A DNA stretch of 64,000 bases from Microbacterium sp. SORGH_AS_0428 (GTDB lineage: Bacteria; Actinomycetota; Actinomycetes; Actinomycetales; Microbacteriaceae). Below the pieces are notes generated by a model. It saw nothing but the letters and a program-made list of their open reading frames with translations, was not told the DNA's origin and ran no database searches. Positions 19,958 to 28,962 of this stretch are shown piece by piece. The position numbers and the translations under genes are program-made. The stretch is taken from contig NZ_JAVIZT010000001.1 in the NCBI RefSeq assembly GCF_031453615.1, positions 620,001-684,000 of the forward strand, read 5' to 3'. Within the stretch, counting starts at the first letter, position 1, and the number at the start of each line of letters is the position of its first letter.

Positions 19958-20358
19958 GCTCCGCGCTCGGCCGGCGGCCGACCGACAGCCGCGCCGAAGA
20001 ATCGGTCGACCGTGGCCACGGCGAGCACCGTCACCGTGTAGACGACGAGATCGCGGGCGTCGAACACGGTGCCGAGCACGAGCATGATCGGCCAGAAACC
20101 GTCACCCCACGCGACAGGCAGACCGGTGAGCTGGAACAGCTCGATCGCCGAGCACCACACCCAGGCGACGAGCGCCGGCACCCAGGCGGCACGGCGCGGG
20201 ACGATCACGACGGCGAGCAGGTAGACCAGCAGCGCGTACAACGCGTCTCCTGCGATGTCGCTCGCCGCGCCGTCCGGTGCGAACCGGTGCACGCCGAGCC
20301 CGACCATGATCGTGACCACGGCGGCGACCGCCGCGACGACGCGCCGGCGGACGATCAC
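19954..20358 (-). CDS. DUF2809 membrane protein
   Basis: A 134-residue protein with four hydrophobic helices and the conserved DALYALLVYLL, CSAIELFQL and GTVFDARDLVVY blocks of DUF2809. Function is unknown. I placed the start at the GTG at 20358, which overlaps the aldo/keto reductase stop codon (GTGA), because the upstream part of the ORF lies inside that enzyme and is not conserved. Confidence 0.75.
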   Translation of the reverse strand: MIVRRRVVAAVAAVVTIMVGLGVHRFAPDGAASDIAGDALYALLVYLLAVVIVPRRAAWVPALVAWVWCSAIELFQLTGLPVAWGDGFWPIMLVLGTVFDARDLVVYTVTVLAVATVDRFFGAAVGRPPAERGA

Positions 20359-21347
20359 CAGTGCGGGTGGATGTCGGCGCGCAGACGCCGGTCGTAGACG
20401 TCGCGGACGACGGCGTCGAAGGCATCCAGGTCGAATCCGCCGTTGAGGAGCGTCGCCGCGCGTGCATTGGACTGCGCCTGCGCGGGCGTGCGCGCGCCGG
20501 GGATGACGCTCGTGACTCCGGGCAGCGCCGCGATCCACGCGAGGACTGCCGCCGGCAGGGGGGCCGCCTCCCCCAGCGCCGCGGCGAGTTCCTGGGCGGC
20601 GGCGAGCCCGGTCTCGTAGTCGACGCCGGAGAACGTCTCACCCCGGTCGAACGCTTCGCCCTGGCGGTTGTAGCTGCGGTGGTCGTTCGCCGCGAATCGC
20701 GTCTGGCTCGTGTAGCGACCGCTGAGCAGACCGGATGCCAGGGGTACGCGCGCGAAGATCGCGACCCCTGCGTCGGCGGCCGCGGGCAGCACCTCGTCGA
20801 GCGGCTTCAGCCGGAAGGGGTTGAGGATGATCTGAACGTTCGTGACCCCGGGCCGCGAGATCGCGCTCAGCGCCTGGGCGCTCGTCTCCACGGAGACGCC
20901 GTAGGCCGCTATGGCGCCGTCGTCGACGAGTCGGTCGAGCTCGTCGTAGGTCGACGCATCGTCGATCACGCTGGAGGGCGGGCAGTGCAACTGCACCAGA
21001 TCGAGCGTGTCGACGCCGAGATTGCGGCGGGAGCGGTCGGTCCAGGCGCGGAAGTTCTCGGGCGAGTAGTTCGCCTTCTCCTGCGGCAGACGCCGCCCCA
21101 TCTTCGTCGCGACCGTGATCTCATGCTCGCCCCGCTCGCGGAGGAACCGGCCGATCAGCTGCTCGGAACGTCCGTCACCGTAGACATCGGCGGTGTCGAA
21201 GAGGGTGACACCGGCATCCGCCGCCGTGGCCAGCACGGCAAGCGCGTCGGCTTCATCGACCTCGCCCCAGTCTGCTCCCAGTTGCCACGTACCCAGTCCC
21301 AGTGCGGAGACGGACCTGCCGGTGTTGCCAAGCGGACGCTGCTGCAT
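20355..21347 (-). CDS. Aldo/keto reductase
   Basis: A 330-residue (beta/alpha)8 NADPH oxidoreductase. Catalytic residues are visible: Asp/Tyr in FDTADVYGDG (residues ~50-59), Lys in VATKMGRR and His in DLVQLHCPP. The C-terminal GARTPAQAQSNARA binds cofactor. The substrate is unknown. The ATG is 7 nt after TAGGCT (21355-21360). It leads the run DUF2809, glycosyltransferase, DUF1905 and prepilin peptidase, all overlapping or within 1 bp. Confidence 0.92.
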   Translation of the reverse strand: MQQRPLGNTGRSVSALGLGTWQLGADWGEVDEADALAVLATAADAGVTLFDTADVYGDGRSEQLIGRFLRERGEHEITVATKMGRRLPQEKANYSPENFRAWTDRSRRNLGVDTLDLVQLHCPPSSVIDDASTYDELDRLVDDGAIAAYGVSVETSAQALSAISRPGVTNVQIILNPFRLKPLDEVLPAAADAGVAIFARVPLASGLLSGRYTSQTRFAANDHRSYNRQGEAFDRGETFSGVDYETGLAAAQELAAALGEAAPLPAAVLAWIAALPGVTSVIPGARTPAQAQSNARAATLLNGGFDLDAFDAVVRDVYDRRLRADIHPHW

Positions 21348-21357
21348 GCGGCCCAGC

Positions 21358-22383
21358 CTAGGCCCCCGCTCGGCGTCGGCGAGCCGTCGCGGAGACGACG
21401 GCGACGGCTGTTCCCACAGCCACGCCGAGCAACGTGTCCACCAGGCGGTCGCGCAGGAGCGGGCCCGGGTCGACGGGCACGGCGAGCTCGATCATCAGCA
21501 GGGCGAGCGGGGTGATGAACACCATCGCGAGTCCGTAGTTGCGTCCCACGAAGAGCTCCGCGCACACCTGGAGAGCGATCGCGACCGCGAGCACCGCCAG
21601 CGGCGGCAGCGGCGGCATGAGAAGCGCCGCCGCGAGGAGGATGCCGACGCAGGTACCGATCAACCGCTGGGAGCCGCGCACGATGCGGGCGGTCGTGCTC
21701 GCGCCCCCGAGCGCGGCCACGGCGGCGACCATCGCCCAGTACCAGTGGGTGCCCACCAGCGCGAGTCCGACGATTCCGGCCAGGAGCGAACCCACACCCA
21801 CCGTCACCGCCATCTCGGCGGCGACGCTTCGCCGCTCGCGGGACTTCGGCTCAGAGCTCGCCGAAGGTCCTCGGCGCACGATCGCGATCAGCACCGTCAG
21901 CACGACGGCGAAGCCCGCACTCGCCGTTCCCACGAGCGCCCCCTCGGCGAGCGTATGCGCGGTCGCCGGGAGCGTGGCGCACGCCCCGGCGGCGAACACC
22001 GCGAACAGTGCGCCCGGCGGATGCCACCGGTACGCGTGCGCGAGCAGCGTGACTCCTGCGGCGAGCGCCGCCACGACGACCACCCGCACCGTCTCCGGCG
22101 CCGCGGTGACCGAGAGCGTCGTTCCGAGAAGCATCGCCGTCACCTGGACTCCGCCGGCGGCGAGCTGCATCAGCACGCGGTCGCGATATCCGTCGAGCCG
22201 GCCGTACAGGGATGCGAAGGCGCCGAAGCTCGCGTACACGCTGAGATCCAGCCGGCCGATCGCCCACAGGACCAGCAGAGGAACGGCCACGGAGACGGCG
22301 ACGCGCAGGGCGACGCGATGCTCACCCTGGCGCGGTGCGACCGTCACGAACCGGGCGCCCGCCTCCCGCATCCGCTCACGCAT
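21358..22383 (-). CDS. FUSC-family membrane protein (aromatic acid exporter-like)
   Basis: A 341-residue membrane protein with two blocks of hydrophobic helices separated by a charged linker (~residues 170-190), the architecture of FUSC/YccS/AaeB-type exporters of aromatic acids. The second block starts with AEMAVTVGVGSLLAGIVGLALVGTHWYWAMVAAVAALGG-like helices. A TAGCCT box lies 6 nt upstream of the ATG. It ends 10 bp before the aldo/keto reductase gene and could feed transcription into that operon. Confidence 0.83.
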   Translation of the reverse strand: MRERMREAGARFVTVAPRQGEHRVALRVAVSVAVPLLVLWAIGRLDLSVYASFGAFASLYGRLDGYRDRVLMQLAAGGVQVTAMLLGTTLSVTAAPETVRVVVVAALAAGVTLLAHAYRWHPPGALFAVFAAGACATLPATAHTLAEGALVGTASAGFAVVLTVLIAIVRRGPSASSEPKSRERRSVAAEMAVTVGVGSLLAGIVGLALVGTHWYWAMVAAVAALGGASTTARIVRGSQRLIGTCVGILLAAALLMPPLPPLAVLAVAIALQVCAELFVGRNYGLAMVFITPLALLMIELAVPVDPGPLLRDRLVDTLLGVAVGTAVAVVSATARRRRAGA

Positions 22384-22464
22384 CCCTCCAGGCTACGCCC
22401 GGGTCGCCGCATTTCCCGGCTCCCTCTGCCCCCTCGCCTGCGGGAACACCGATACGGTGCGGGT

Positions 22465-22926
22465 ATGAGCCTGTCGGTGGCCGGAACCGTCGTCGCGGCA
22501 CTCGTCCTGCTGCCGAACCTCCTCCTGCTGCGCCTGCCCGGCGCGCTCCCGGATCCGCCGCGTCAGCTCGCTCTCCGCGCGGCGACAGTGCTGGAGCGGC
22601 TCGGGCAGGTCGGCTGCCTCGCCGCCGCGCTTCTCGCTCCGGGCTCCGGCACGCGGACCTGGCCGTGGTCACTCCTCGTCGCTCTTCTGGTCTCGCTGTA
22701 CGTCGGACGGTGGGTAGCGCTCGTGGCATGTGGTGCGCACAAGCGGGAGCTGTTCGCGCCGTGGGGTGCGATCCCGGTCCCCATGGCGGTCATCCCCGTA
22801 CTGGCCTTCGCCGTGACGGCCGTGTGGCTCGACGCTCCCTGGCTCGCCGTGGCGAGCGGTGCGCTCGCGCTCGGGCACATCCCGGTCTCGCTCGCGGCCG
22901 CGAGATCGTGCCGGAACACTCCGTGA
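22465..22926 (+). CDS. Hypothetical membrane protein
   Basis: A 153-residue protein with four to five hydrophobic helices. It begins MSLSVAGTVVAALVLLPNLL and contains short loops with GSGTRTWPWS and AHKRELFAPWGA. I do not recognise the family. The ATG at 22465 is 6 nt after TACGGT (22453-22458), supporting this start over upstream in-frame codons. It is divergent from the FUSC gene and convergent with marR. Confidence 0.68.
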   Translation: MSLSVAGTVVAALVLLPNLLLLRLPGALPDPPRQLALRAATVLERLGQVGCLAAALLAPGSGTRTWPWSLLVALLVSLYVGRWVALVACGAHKRELFAPWGAIPVPMAVIPVLAFAVTAVWLDAPWLAVASGALALGHIPVSLAAARSCRNTP

Positions 22927-23047
22927 GCACCCTCGCGCCCGGTGCATACCCAGCGACGTCGTGCCCGACTCGGTCATCGGGGATGCGGCGAATGCGCCCC
23001 GGTACCTCGGGGGCCGTGACCTCCGGTGCCGAGGCGGCCCGGCGCGA

Positions 23048-23539
23048 CTAGAGCGCGGCTTCGACCCCGGGCACGAGCTTCGCGGCGATCGCGGCGAGGG
23101 CGGTGCGCTCCGAATCGTCGAGCCGATCGAGAACCAACGAGCGGATCTGCTCGACGTGGGCGGGAGCCGCGTGACGCAGGATGCCCCAACCGGCGTCGGT
23201 CAGCCGGGCGGACTGGGTGCGACCGTCACCGCCGCACGTGGTGCGCTCGACCCAGCCGCGGCGTTCGAGGGCGTCGATGGCATGGCTGAGCCGCGACCGG
23301 CTGAGACCGGCGATGCGCGCCAGATCGGTCATCGTCGCCGGCTGCCCGACGCTCCCGGCGAGCGTCACGAGGATGGCGTAGTGCGCGTGGTTGATGCCGC
23401 CTTCGTCGCGCAGCCGGCGATCGAGTGCCTGCGGCAGGAGCTGCACGAGCCGGATCAGCGGGAGCCACGTCGCCATCTCGTCCTCCGTCAGAGCCCGGGT
23501 CGGACGCGCCGGATCGGATCGGGTCGCCGTCTCCATCAC
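23048..23539 (-). CDS. MarR-family transcriptional regulator
   Basis: A 163-residue winged-helix regulator. The HTH core lies at residues ~65-105 (MTDLARIAGLSRSRLSHAIDALERRGWVERTTC) followed by the wing GGDGRTQSARLTDAG. Its start overlaps the ribA stop by 4 bp, so it is translated with GTP cyclohydrolase II. Direct control of that operon is possible but I found no clear palindrome to support it. Confidence 0.9.
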   Translation of the reverse strand: MMETATRSDPARPTRALTEDEMATWLPLIRLVQLLPQALDRRLRDEGGINHAHYAILVTLAGSVGQPATMTDLARIAGLSRSRLSHAIDALERRGWVERTTCGGDGRTQSARLTDAGWGILRHAAPAHVEQIRSLVLDRLDDSERTALAAIAAKLVPGVEAAL

Positions 23540-24207
23540 GCCGCGGGCAGGTCGATGGCGTGCGCAGTGTGATCGCGCTTGGCGGCCAGGTAGCGCGCGT
23601 TCGAAGCCGACAGGTGCACCGCCGTGCGCACGCGGTCCGTGACCTGGATCCCCAGGCTCTCGAGCTGGGCCGCCTTGTCGGGGTTGTTGCTGAGGAGCCG
23701 GATACGCTCCGCTCCGACGCTCCTCAGCATCTGCGCGGCGGCGGTGTAGTCGCGCTCGTCCTCACCCCGCCCGAGAGCCAGGTTCGCCTCGTAGGTGTCC
23801 AGTCCCGCATCCTGCAGGGCGTAGGCGTCGAGCTTGGCGTACAGACCGATGCCCCGCCCCTCCTGGCGGAGGTAGAGCAGGAAGCCGCCGTCGGAGGCGA
23901 TCCGTTCGACCGCCTCGCGCAGCTGCGGACCGCAGTCGCACCGTTCGGAGCCGAACACGTCGCCGGTCAGGCACTCGCTGTGCGGACGCACGAGCGGTGC
24001 GTCACCGCCGGCCGCGCTGCGCGCGAGCGCGCCCCGCCAGTCGCCGAGTCCGAGAAGCAGGTGCTCCTTGCCGTCGACCAAGCCGTCGAACGTGAGCACG
24101 TCGGCGCCGGTCGCGTACCCGTCGGAGAAACGGAGCGGCACCTGCACCTGAACCCGGATCTCCGCCGGGGGAACCGGGACCGCGGAGATGTGTGAATTCT
24201 CAACCAT
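23536..24207 (-). CDS. ribA: GTP cyclohydrolase II (monofunctional RibA)
   Basis: A 223-residue enzyme from the chosen ATG at 24207. It opens GTP to 2,5-diamino-6-ribosylamino-4(3H)-pyrimidinone 5'-phosphate, the entry to riboflavin. The zinc-binding SECLTGDVFGSERCDCG (three Cys) and the catalytic LRQEGRGIGLYAK are intact. There is no fused DHBP synthase domain. The ORF extends 28 codons further upstream, but that extension overlaps the divergent nrdI promoter and is not family-like. It is co-transcribed with marR and lies next to the FMN-protein gene nrdI. Confidence 0.9.
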   Translation of the reverse strand: MVENSHISAVPVPPAEIRVQVQVPLRFSDGYATGADVLTFDGLVDGKEHLLLGLGDWRGALARSAAGGDAPLVRPHSECLTGDVFGSERCDCGPQLREAVERIASDGGFLLYLRQEGRGIGLYAKLDAYALQDAGLDTYEANLALGRGEDERDYTAAAQMLRSVGAERIRLLSNNPDKAAQLESLGIQVTDRVRTAVHLSASNARYLAAKRDHTAHAIDLPAA

Positions 24208-24289
24208 GTGATGCTCAAGCCCGACGTCCGGCCGAGTATTCCCGGTGCCGGGAGAAAGCCGCATCCGAGTCCGGGACGACACTGGAGCC

Positions 24290-24724
24290 ATGGCCCAGAT
24301 CCCGGTCTACTACTACTCGTCGGTGTCGAACCTCACTCGCCGCTTCGCGGAGCAGGTGGCTGCGCGCGACGGCCGCAGCGTGAGAGACCTCGCCGATCCG
24401 GAGGTTCGACGCAGCGAGGCGCCGGGGCGTTGGGTTCTGCTGACCCCCTCCTACAAGGCGGGCAACGCGGACGAGGTGACCCTGCCCGCGCCCGTGCGCA
24501 CCTTCCTGCGCTCCGCTGCCAACCGACGTCGCCTGGTCGGCATCATCGGATCGGGCAATCGGAACTTCGGCGCCTACTACCAGGCGGCGGCGCGGGAGCT
24601 CGCCGCGATCAGCGGGCGTCCCGTCCTCTTCGAGTTCGAACTGTCCGGGACCCCCGAAGACGTCACGCGCTGCGCCGAGATTCTGCGCGAGATCGACGAG
24701 GCACTCGATTCGGCGAACGACTGA
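24290..24724 (+). CDS. nrdI: NrdI-like flavodoxin (orphan)
   Basis: A 144-residue flavodoxin-like protein with VYYYSSVSNLTRRF at the FMN phosphate loop (residues 5-18), TPSYKAGN near 50 and GIIGSGNRNFGAYY near 85. These are the three FMN-contact loops of NrdI, which activates the dimanganese form of class Ib ribonucleotide reductase. No nrdH, nrdE or nrdF gene is within the window, which is unusual because NrdI is normally encoded in that operon. It could be a second copy or a flavodoxin with another role. Confidence 0.75.
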   Translation: MAQIPVYYYSSVSNLTRRFAEQVAARDGRSVRDLADPEVRRSEAPGRWVLLTPSYKAGNADEVTLPAPVRTFLRSAANRRRLVGIIGSGNRNFGAYYQAAARELAAISGRPVLFEFELSGTPEDVTRCAEILREIDEALDSAND

Positions 24725-24828
24725 CGCGCATTCGACGCGCGATCGGCGCCCGCTGTGGTCTGCGTCCCTAGACTCTCGATAGGGCCGGCCGTCGCCGGCG
24801 CGCTCGCCGGAAGAGAACGAGGAACACC

Positions 24829-25890
24829 ATGCAGCTCGCGATGATCGGACTGGGTCGAATGGGCGCGAACATCGTGCGACGACTCATGAAGGACGGCCAC
24901 GACTGCGTCGTCTACGACGTCAACCAGGATGCGGTCGCCGGCCTCGAGTCCGAGGGTGCGACGGGTGCGGGTTCGCTCGCGGAACTCGCCTCCCAGCTGC
25001 AGACCCCGCGCACGGTGTGGCTCATGATCCCCGCGGGCCTCACGGGCGGCGTCGTCGACCAGCTCGCCGACGTGCTCGAGCCCGGTGACATCATCATCGA
25101 CGGGGGCAACTCGAACTACCGCGACGACGTCCGCCGCGCCGCGGCCCTCAAGGACACCGGCATCCACTACGTCGACGTGGGCACGAGCGGCGGCGTGTTC
25201 GGCCTCGAGCGCGGCTACTGCCTCATGGTCGGCGGACCCGATGAGGCGTTCACGCACATCGAGCCGATCCTGAGGACGATCGCGCCCGGCGTGGGCGACG
25301 TCGAGCGCACCCCCGGGCGCTCCGGCGACCTCGCCCCGGAGGAGCGCGGCTACCTCCACTGCGGCCCCTCCGGCGCCGGCCACTTCGTGAAGATGGTGCA
25401 CAACGGCATCGAGTACGGCATCATGGCCGCGCTCGCCGAAGGACTGAACATCCTCCACAACGCGGATGCGGGAACGCGCGAGGCCAGTCACTCCGCCGAG
25501 GTCGCGCCCCTGGAAGAACCCGAGTTCTACCAGTTCGACATCGACACCGCGAAGGTGTCGGAACTCTGGCGCCGCGGATCGGTGATCTCGTCGTGGCTGC
25601 TCGATCTGACCGCAGCGGCACTCGAGGCGAACCCGACGCTCGACGGCCTCGCCGGCCGGGTATCCGACTCGGGCGAGGGACGCTGGACGGTGAAGGCGGC
25701 CGTCGACACCGGAGTGCCTGCACCCGTGCTCGCCGCATCCCTCTTCGAGCGCTTCGCCTCGCGCGGCGAGGATCACTTCGCCAACCAGGTGCTCTCCGCG
25801 ATGCGCCTGCAGTTCGGCGGCCACCAGGAGCTTCCCGCCGGTGATGTGCTGGAAGCCGGCGGACAGAAGGCCGACAGCTCGCAGGCCTGA
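24829..25890 (+). CDS. gnd: 6-phosphogluconate dehydrogenase (decarboxylating), YqeC/Gnd short form
   Basis: A 353-residue enzyme that oxidatively decarboxylates 6-phosphogluconate in the pentose phosphate pathway. The N-terminal [13 protein letters not shown]ossmann motif, [10 protein letters not shown], the substrate-binding [19 protein letters not shown] and the catalytic [16 protein letters not shown] (Lys) are present. At ~350 residues it is the short form, often NAD-preferring. A good Shine-Dalgarno (GAGGAA) precedes the ATG. It ends at the terminator at 25901-25929. Confidence 0.94.
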   Translation: MQLAMIGLGRMGANIVRRLMKDGHDCVVYDVNQDAVAGLESEGATGAGSLAELASQLQTPRTVWLMIPAGLTGGVVDQLADVLEPGDIIIDGGNSNYRDDVRRAAALKDTGIHYVDVGTSGGVFGLERGYCLMVGGPDEAFTHIEPILRTIAPGVGDVERTPGRSGDLAPEERGYLHCGPSGAGHFVKMVHNGIEYGIMAALAEGLNILHNADAGTREASHSAEVAPLEEPEFYQFDIDTAKVSELWRRGSVISSWLLDLTAAALEANPTLDGLAGRVSDSGEGRWTVKAAVDTGVPAPVLAASLFERFASRGEDHFANQVLSAMRLQFGGHQELPAGDVLEAGGQKADSSQA

Positions 25891-25900
25891 GGGCTGCCCG

Positions 25901-25929
25901 TCGGTCGCCCGCTCGGTGGGGGCGACCGA
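25901..25929. terminator. Bidirectional terminator between gnd and NUDIX gene
   Basis: A 10-bp perfect stem (25901-25910 with 25920-25929) with a 9-nt loop between convergent genes. Confidence 0.75.
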
Positions 25930-25935
25930 TGAGGC

Positions 25936-26334
25936 TCAGCTCAGGAAGTACTCGCGCGCGAGAGGCGCGACCTCCAGCTGGTCGACCTCGTCCGCTCCCA
26001 CCCAGCGCAGCTCCGCGATCTCGGCCGACGCGACCGGCGTCTGATCTCGGATGTCGGCGGCGAAGACCTCCGCGACGACCTCGAATCCCGGCTCGTTGGC
26101 CGCAGCCGCCGCGAACGAGCCCAGCGGCTCGAGCTCTGCGGCATCCAGCCGGAGTCCCAGCTCCTCGCGGATCTCGCGGACGAGCGTCGAAGCCGCATCC
26201 TCGCCGTCCTCCGGCTTGCCGCCCGGCTGCATGAACGCGGTCGTCCCGCTCTTTCGCACGAGCAGGAGCCTCCCGTCGGCGTCGCGGATCACCGCGGCGG
26301 ACACATGGATGCGGCGAGGTTCGGCAAGGGTCAC
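25936..26334 (-). CDS. NUDIX hydrolase
   Basis: A 132-residue NUDIX-fold protein with a complete box GGKPEDGEDAASTLVREIRE then ELGL (residues ~38-61), so it should cleave a nucleoside diphosphate linked to another group. It begins with IHVSAAVIRDADGRLLLVRKSGT, resembling MutT/NudB-like enzymes. The GTG start follows TAGCGT by 6 nt. The substrate cannot be predicted. Confidence 0.9.
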   Translation of the reverse strand: MTLAEPRRIHVSAAVIRDADGRLLLVRKSGTTAFMQPGGKPEDGEDAASTLVREIREELGLRLDAAELEPLGSFAAAAANEPGFEVVAEVFAADIRDQTPVASAEIAELRWVGADEVDQLEVAPLAREYFLS

Positions 26335-26381
26335 CCTGGCACGCTAACAGCCCCGCACGGGCGCCCGACGTAGAATCTCGT

Positions 26382-27863
26382 GTGCCCGACGCGACCTCTG
26401 CCCCCACCGATCCACAGCCCAGCGGCATCGATCCCGACGATCTCGCCACCACGCTGCGCGTACTGGAGGAGCTCGCACAGGTGGACCAGACCCATCCGGA
26501 CTACGTCACGGTCCGGCGCGCGACGGCTGCGATGTTCAAGGCCACCAAGAAGGTGCGACGCCGCGAGATCCGCGATGCGATCGCCGCGGCGGACCGCGCA
26601 GTCGTTCACGCGACGGCGACGGGGGCACCCGATCGCATCGACGACGAGACGCGCGGCATCCCGATCAGCACCTCGACCACGACGCCCACCGCGGGGACCC
26701 TGCTCAAGGCACGCGGCTGCTACATCTGCAAGAAGCCGTACACGGTGGTCGACGCGTTCTATCACCAGCTCTGCCCCGAATGCGCCGCGATGAGTCATGC
26801 GAAGCGCGACGCGCGCACCGACCTCACCGGCAAGCGGGCCCTGCTGACCGGCGGCCGGGCGAAGATCGGGATGTACATCGCGCTGCGGCTGCTGCGCGAC
26901 GGCGCGCACACCACGATCACCACGCGCTTCCCCCGCGACGCGGTGCGCCGCTTCAGCAGCCTTCCGGATGCGGCCGACTGGATCGACCGGCTGAAGATCG
27001 TGGGCATCGACCTGCGAGACCCCGCCCAGGTGATCGGGCTCGCCGAGGACGTGGCCGCGGCAGGGACCCTGGACATCCTCATCAACAACGCGACCCAGAC
27101 CGTGCGCCGCTCCCCCGGCGCCTACCAGCCGCTCGTCGATGCGGAGCTGGCACCGCTGCCCGAGGGACCGCTTCCCGAGCTGGTCACCTTCGGGCACACG
27201 AACGACCAGCACCCGCAGGCTCTCGAACGCTCGGTCAGCGCGCACCCGATCCTCGCGGCCGCCGCCGCGCGCGCCGAGGAGCTCACGGAGCAGGCCATGG
27301 CGGCCGGATCCAGCTCGCTCGAGCGCCTGGCAGCGGGCACCGCGATCGACGCGGGCGGACTCATCCCCGACCTCGACCACGTCAACTCGTGGACGCAGCG
27401 GGTCGAGGATGTCGATCCGCTGGAGATGCTCGAGGTGCAGCTGGCGAACACGACGGCCCCTTTCCTGCTCATCTCCAAGCTGCGACCGTCGCTGGCGGCC
27501 AGCAGCGCTCGTCGCACGTACATCGTGAACGTGAGCGCCATGGAGGGCGTGTTCAACCGCGGTTACAAGGGCCCGGGGCATCCGCACACGAACATGGCCA
27601 AGGCCGCCGTCAACATGCTGACCCGCACGAGCGCGCGCGAGATGTTCGAGAGCGACCGCATCCTCATGACGAGCGTCGACACCGGGTGGATCACGGACGA
27701 GCGCCCGCATCCCACGAAGGTGCGCCTGGCCGAGGAGGGGTTCCACGCCCCGCTGGATCTCGTCGACGGAGCGGCCCGCGTGTACGACCCGATCGTGCGC
27801 GGTGAGGCCGGCGAAGACCTGTTCGGCGTGTTCCTCAAGGATTACGCCCCCGGCGCATGGTGA
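26382..27863 (+). CDS. Zinc-ribbon SDR-like oxidoreductase with missing catalytic Tyr
   Basis: A 493-residue protein in three parts. Residues ~1-105 are helical. Residues ~110-140 form a CYIC...CPEC zinc ribbon. From ~150 it is a Rossmann SDR with TGGRAKIG (dinucleotide motif), DILINNATQ and VNVSAMEG (catalytic Ser region). The usual YxxxK reads TNMAK, so the catalytic Tyr is replaced by Thr. The protein may be a non-standard reductase, a binding protein or an RNA/nucleotide-associated SDR. The GTG start lies 5 nt after TAGAAT (26371-26376). It overlaps the small SH3-like gene by 7 bp. Confidence 0.8.
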   Translation: MPDATSAPTDPQPSGIDPDDLATTLRVLEELAQVDQTHPDYVTVRRATAAMFKATKKVRRREIRDAIAAADRAVVHATATGAPDRIDDETRGIPISTSTTTPTAGTLLKARGCYICKKPYTVVDAFYHQLCPECAAMSHAKRDARTDLTGKRALLTGGRAKIGMYIALRLLRDGAHTTITTRFPRDAVRRFSSLPDAADWIDRLKIVGIDLRDPAQVIGLAEDVAAAGTLDILINNATQTVRRSPGAYQPLVDAELAPLPEGPLPELVTFGHTNDQHPQALERSVSAHPILAAAAARAEELTEQAMAAGSSSLERLAAGTAIDAGGLIPDLDHVNSWTQRVEDVDPLEMLEVQLANTTAPFLLISKLRPSLAASSARRTYIVNVSAMEGVFNRGYKGPGHPHTNMAKAAVNMLTRTSAREMFESDRILMTSVDTGWITDERPHPTKVRLAEEGFHAPLDLVDGAARVYDPIVRGEAGEDLFGVFLKDYAPGAW

Positions 27864-28081
27864 GACTGCCCGAACCCGGCACCCGCGTCGTCGTGCGCTA
27901 CCTGCTGCCGACCGGCCAGGCGACGGATGCGCTCGGCGAGCTGCTCAGCGCCGATGAGGACATGGTGGTGGTCGACGGCAAACGCGGCGTCGAGCGCATC
28001 CGTCGTGTCGACATCGTCGCCGCGAAACCGGTGCCGCCGCCGCCCGCGCCCCGTATCCGCCGTCCCTCTTCTGGCGCATGA
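27857..28081 (+). CDS. Small SH3-like protein (Rv0428c N-terminal domain type)
   Basis: A 74-residue protein whose body (GTRVVVRYLLP..., DALGELLSADEDMVVVDGKRGVERIRRVDIVAAKPVPP) resembles the SH3-like domain found at the N-terminus of Rv0428c-type GNAT acetyltransferases. Here it stands alone, without a GNAT domain. It ends in a Pro/Arg tail. It overlaps the SDR gene by 7 bp and the hydrolase gene by 4 bp, so all three are co-translated. The function is unknown and the family match is from memory of the pattern. Confidence 0.68.
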   Translation: MVRLPEPGTRVVVRYLLPTGQATDALGELLSADEDMVVVDGKRGVERIRRVDIVAAKPVPPPPAPRIRRPSSGA

Positions 28082-28947
28082 ACGACGCGCATCCGCTCGG
28101 AGAGCCGGACACGCGCCTCCTGTCCGATGGCCGGTCGCTCACACTCCGTCGCGCGGGTTCGGGACCGTCGACCGTGGTCTTCGAATCCGGCATGGGCTTC
28201 TCGAGCGCCGCGTGGGGTCGCGTGCTTCCCGCTGTCTCCCGCGTCGCGAGGACGATCTGCTACGACCGAGCCGGGATCGGCGAGAGCGAGGCGGATGCGG
28301 CACCGCGCACCCTCGACCGGTTGGCCGATGATCTGGGCGCTCTGCTGGCTCCTGAGAGGCGCCCCCTGATCCTGGTCGGACACAGCTGGGGCGGGCCCAT
28401 CGTGCGCACGCTCGCCGCACGGCGCGTGCTCGATGTGCGCGCTCTCGTGCTCGTCGATCAGACCGACGAGCACATCGACTCCTACTTCACCCCCGCTCTC
28501 GCCGAGCAGATGGCGGCGCGGCCTGCCCGGTTCTCCTCCCTCAGCGCGCGTGCCAGCATCGCTCTGCTACGTCGCCGGGCGCTTCGGGCGCAGCCGGCAG
28601 CGGTGAAGGCGCAGCTGCGACGCGATCTCGCCGCCCTGGAGCACACGATGGCGCCCGAGCTGGGGCACTTCCTCCCCTCGTTGTCCGCACTGCGCGAGGA
28701 TCCGGCACATGCCGAGGCGCTCCACGGCATCGGCGCGAGCGTCATCACCGGCACACGCGCCGGAGTCGGCGAACGCGGCCGTCGGCGGGAGATCAACCGG
28801 GCGCACGCCGCAACGGCGCGGCAGCTGGGCGGCCGCCTCGTGCCGGCGCGCCGTTCGGGGCACAACGTGCCCTTCGACCAGCCGGAGCTCATCGTGACGG
28901 AGATCCGCCGCGTGCTCGCCGAGGCCGGTCCCTCCGCCGTCGGATGA
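28078..28947 (+). CDS. Alpha/beta hydrolase
   Basis: A 289-residue alpha/beta hydrolase-fold protein with the nucleophile elbow VGHSWGGP (Ser near residue 102), the oxyanion strand VFESGMGFSSAAW and a late GHNVPFDQPE supplying the catalytic His. No signal peptide is present, so it is cytoplasmic. The substrate is unknown. It is the third gene of the SDR, SH3-like, hydrolase unit, overlapping by 4 bp. Confidence 0.88.
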   Translation: MNDAHPLGEPDTRLLSDGRSLTLRRAGSGPSTVVFESGMGFSSAAWGRVLPAVSRVARTICYDRAGIGESEADAAPRTLDRLADDLGALLAPERRPLILVGHSWGGPIVRTLAARRVLDVRALVLVDQTDEHIDSYFTPALAEQMAARPARFSSLSARASIALLRRRALRAQPAAVKAQLRRDLAALEHTMAPELGHFLPSLSALREDPAHAEALHGIGASVITGTRAGVGERGRRREINRAHAATARQLGGRLVPARRSGHNVPFDQPELIVTEIRRVLAEAGPSAVG

Positions 28948-28962
28948 GACCGGCCGTCCGGG

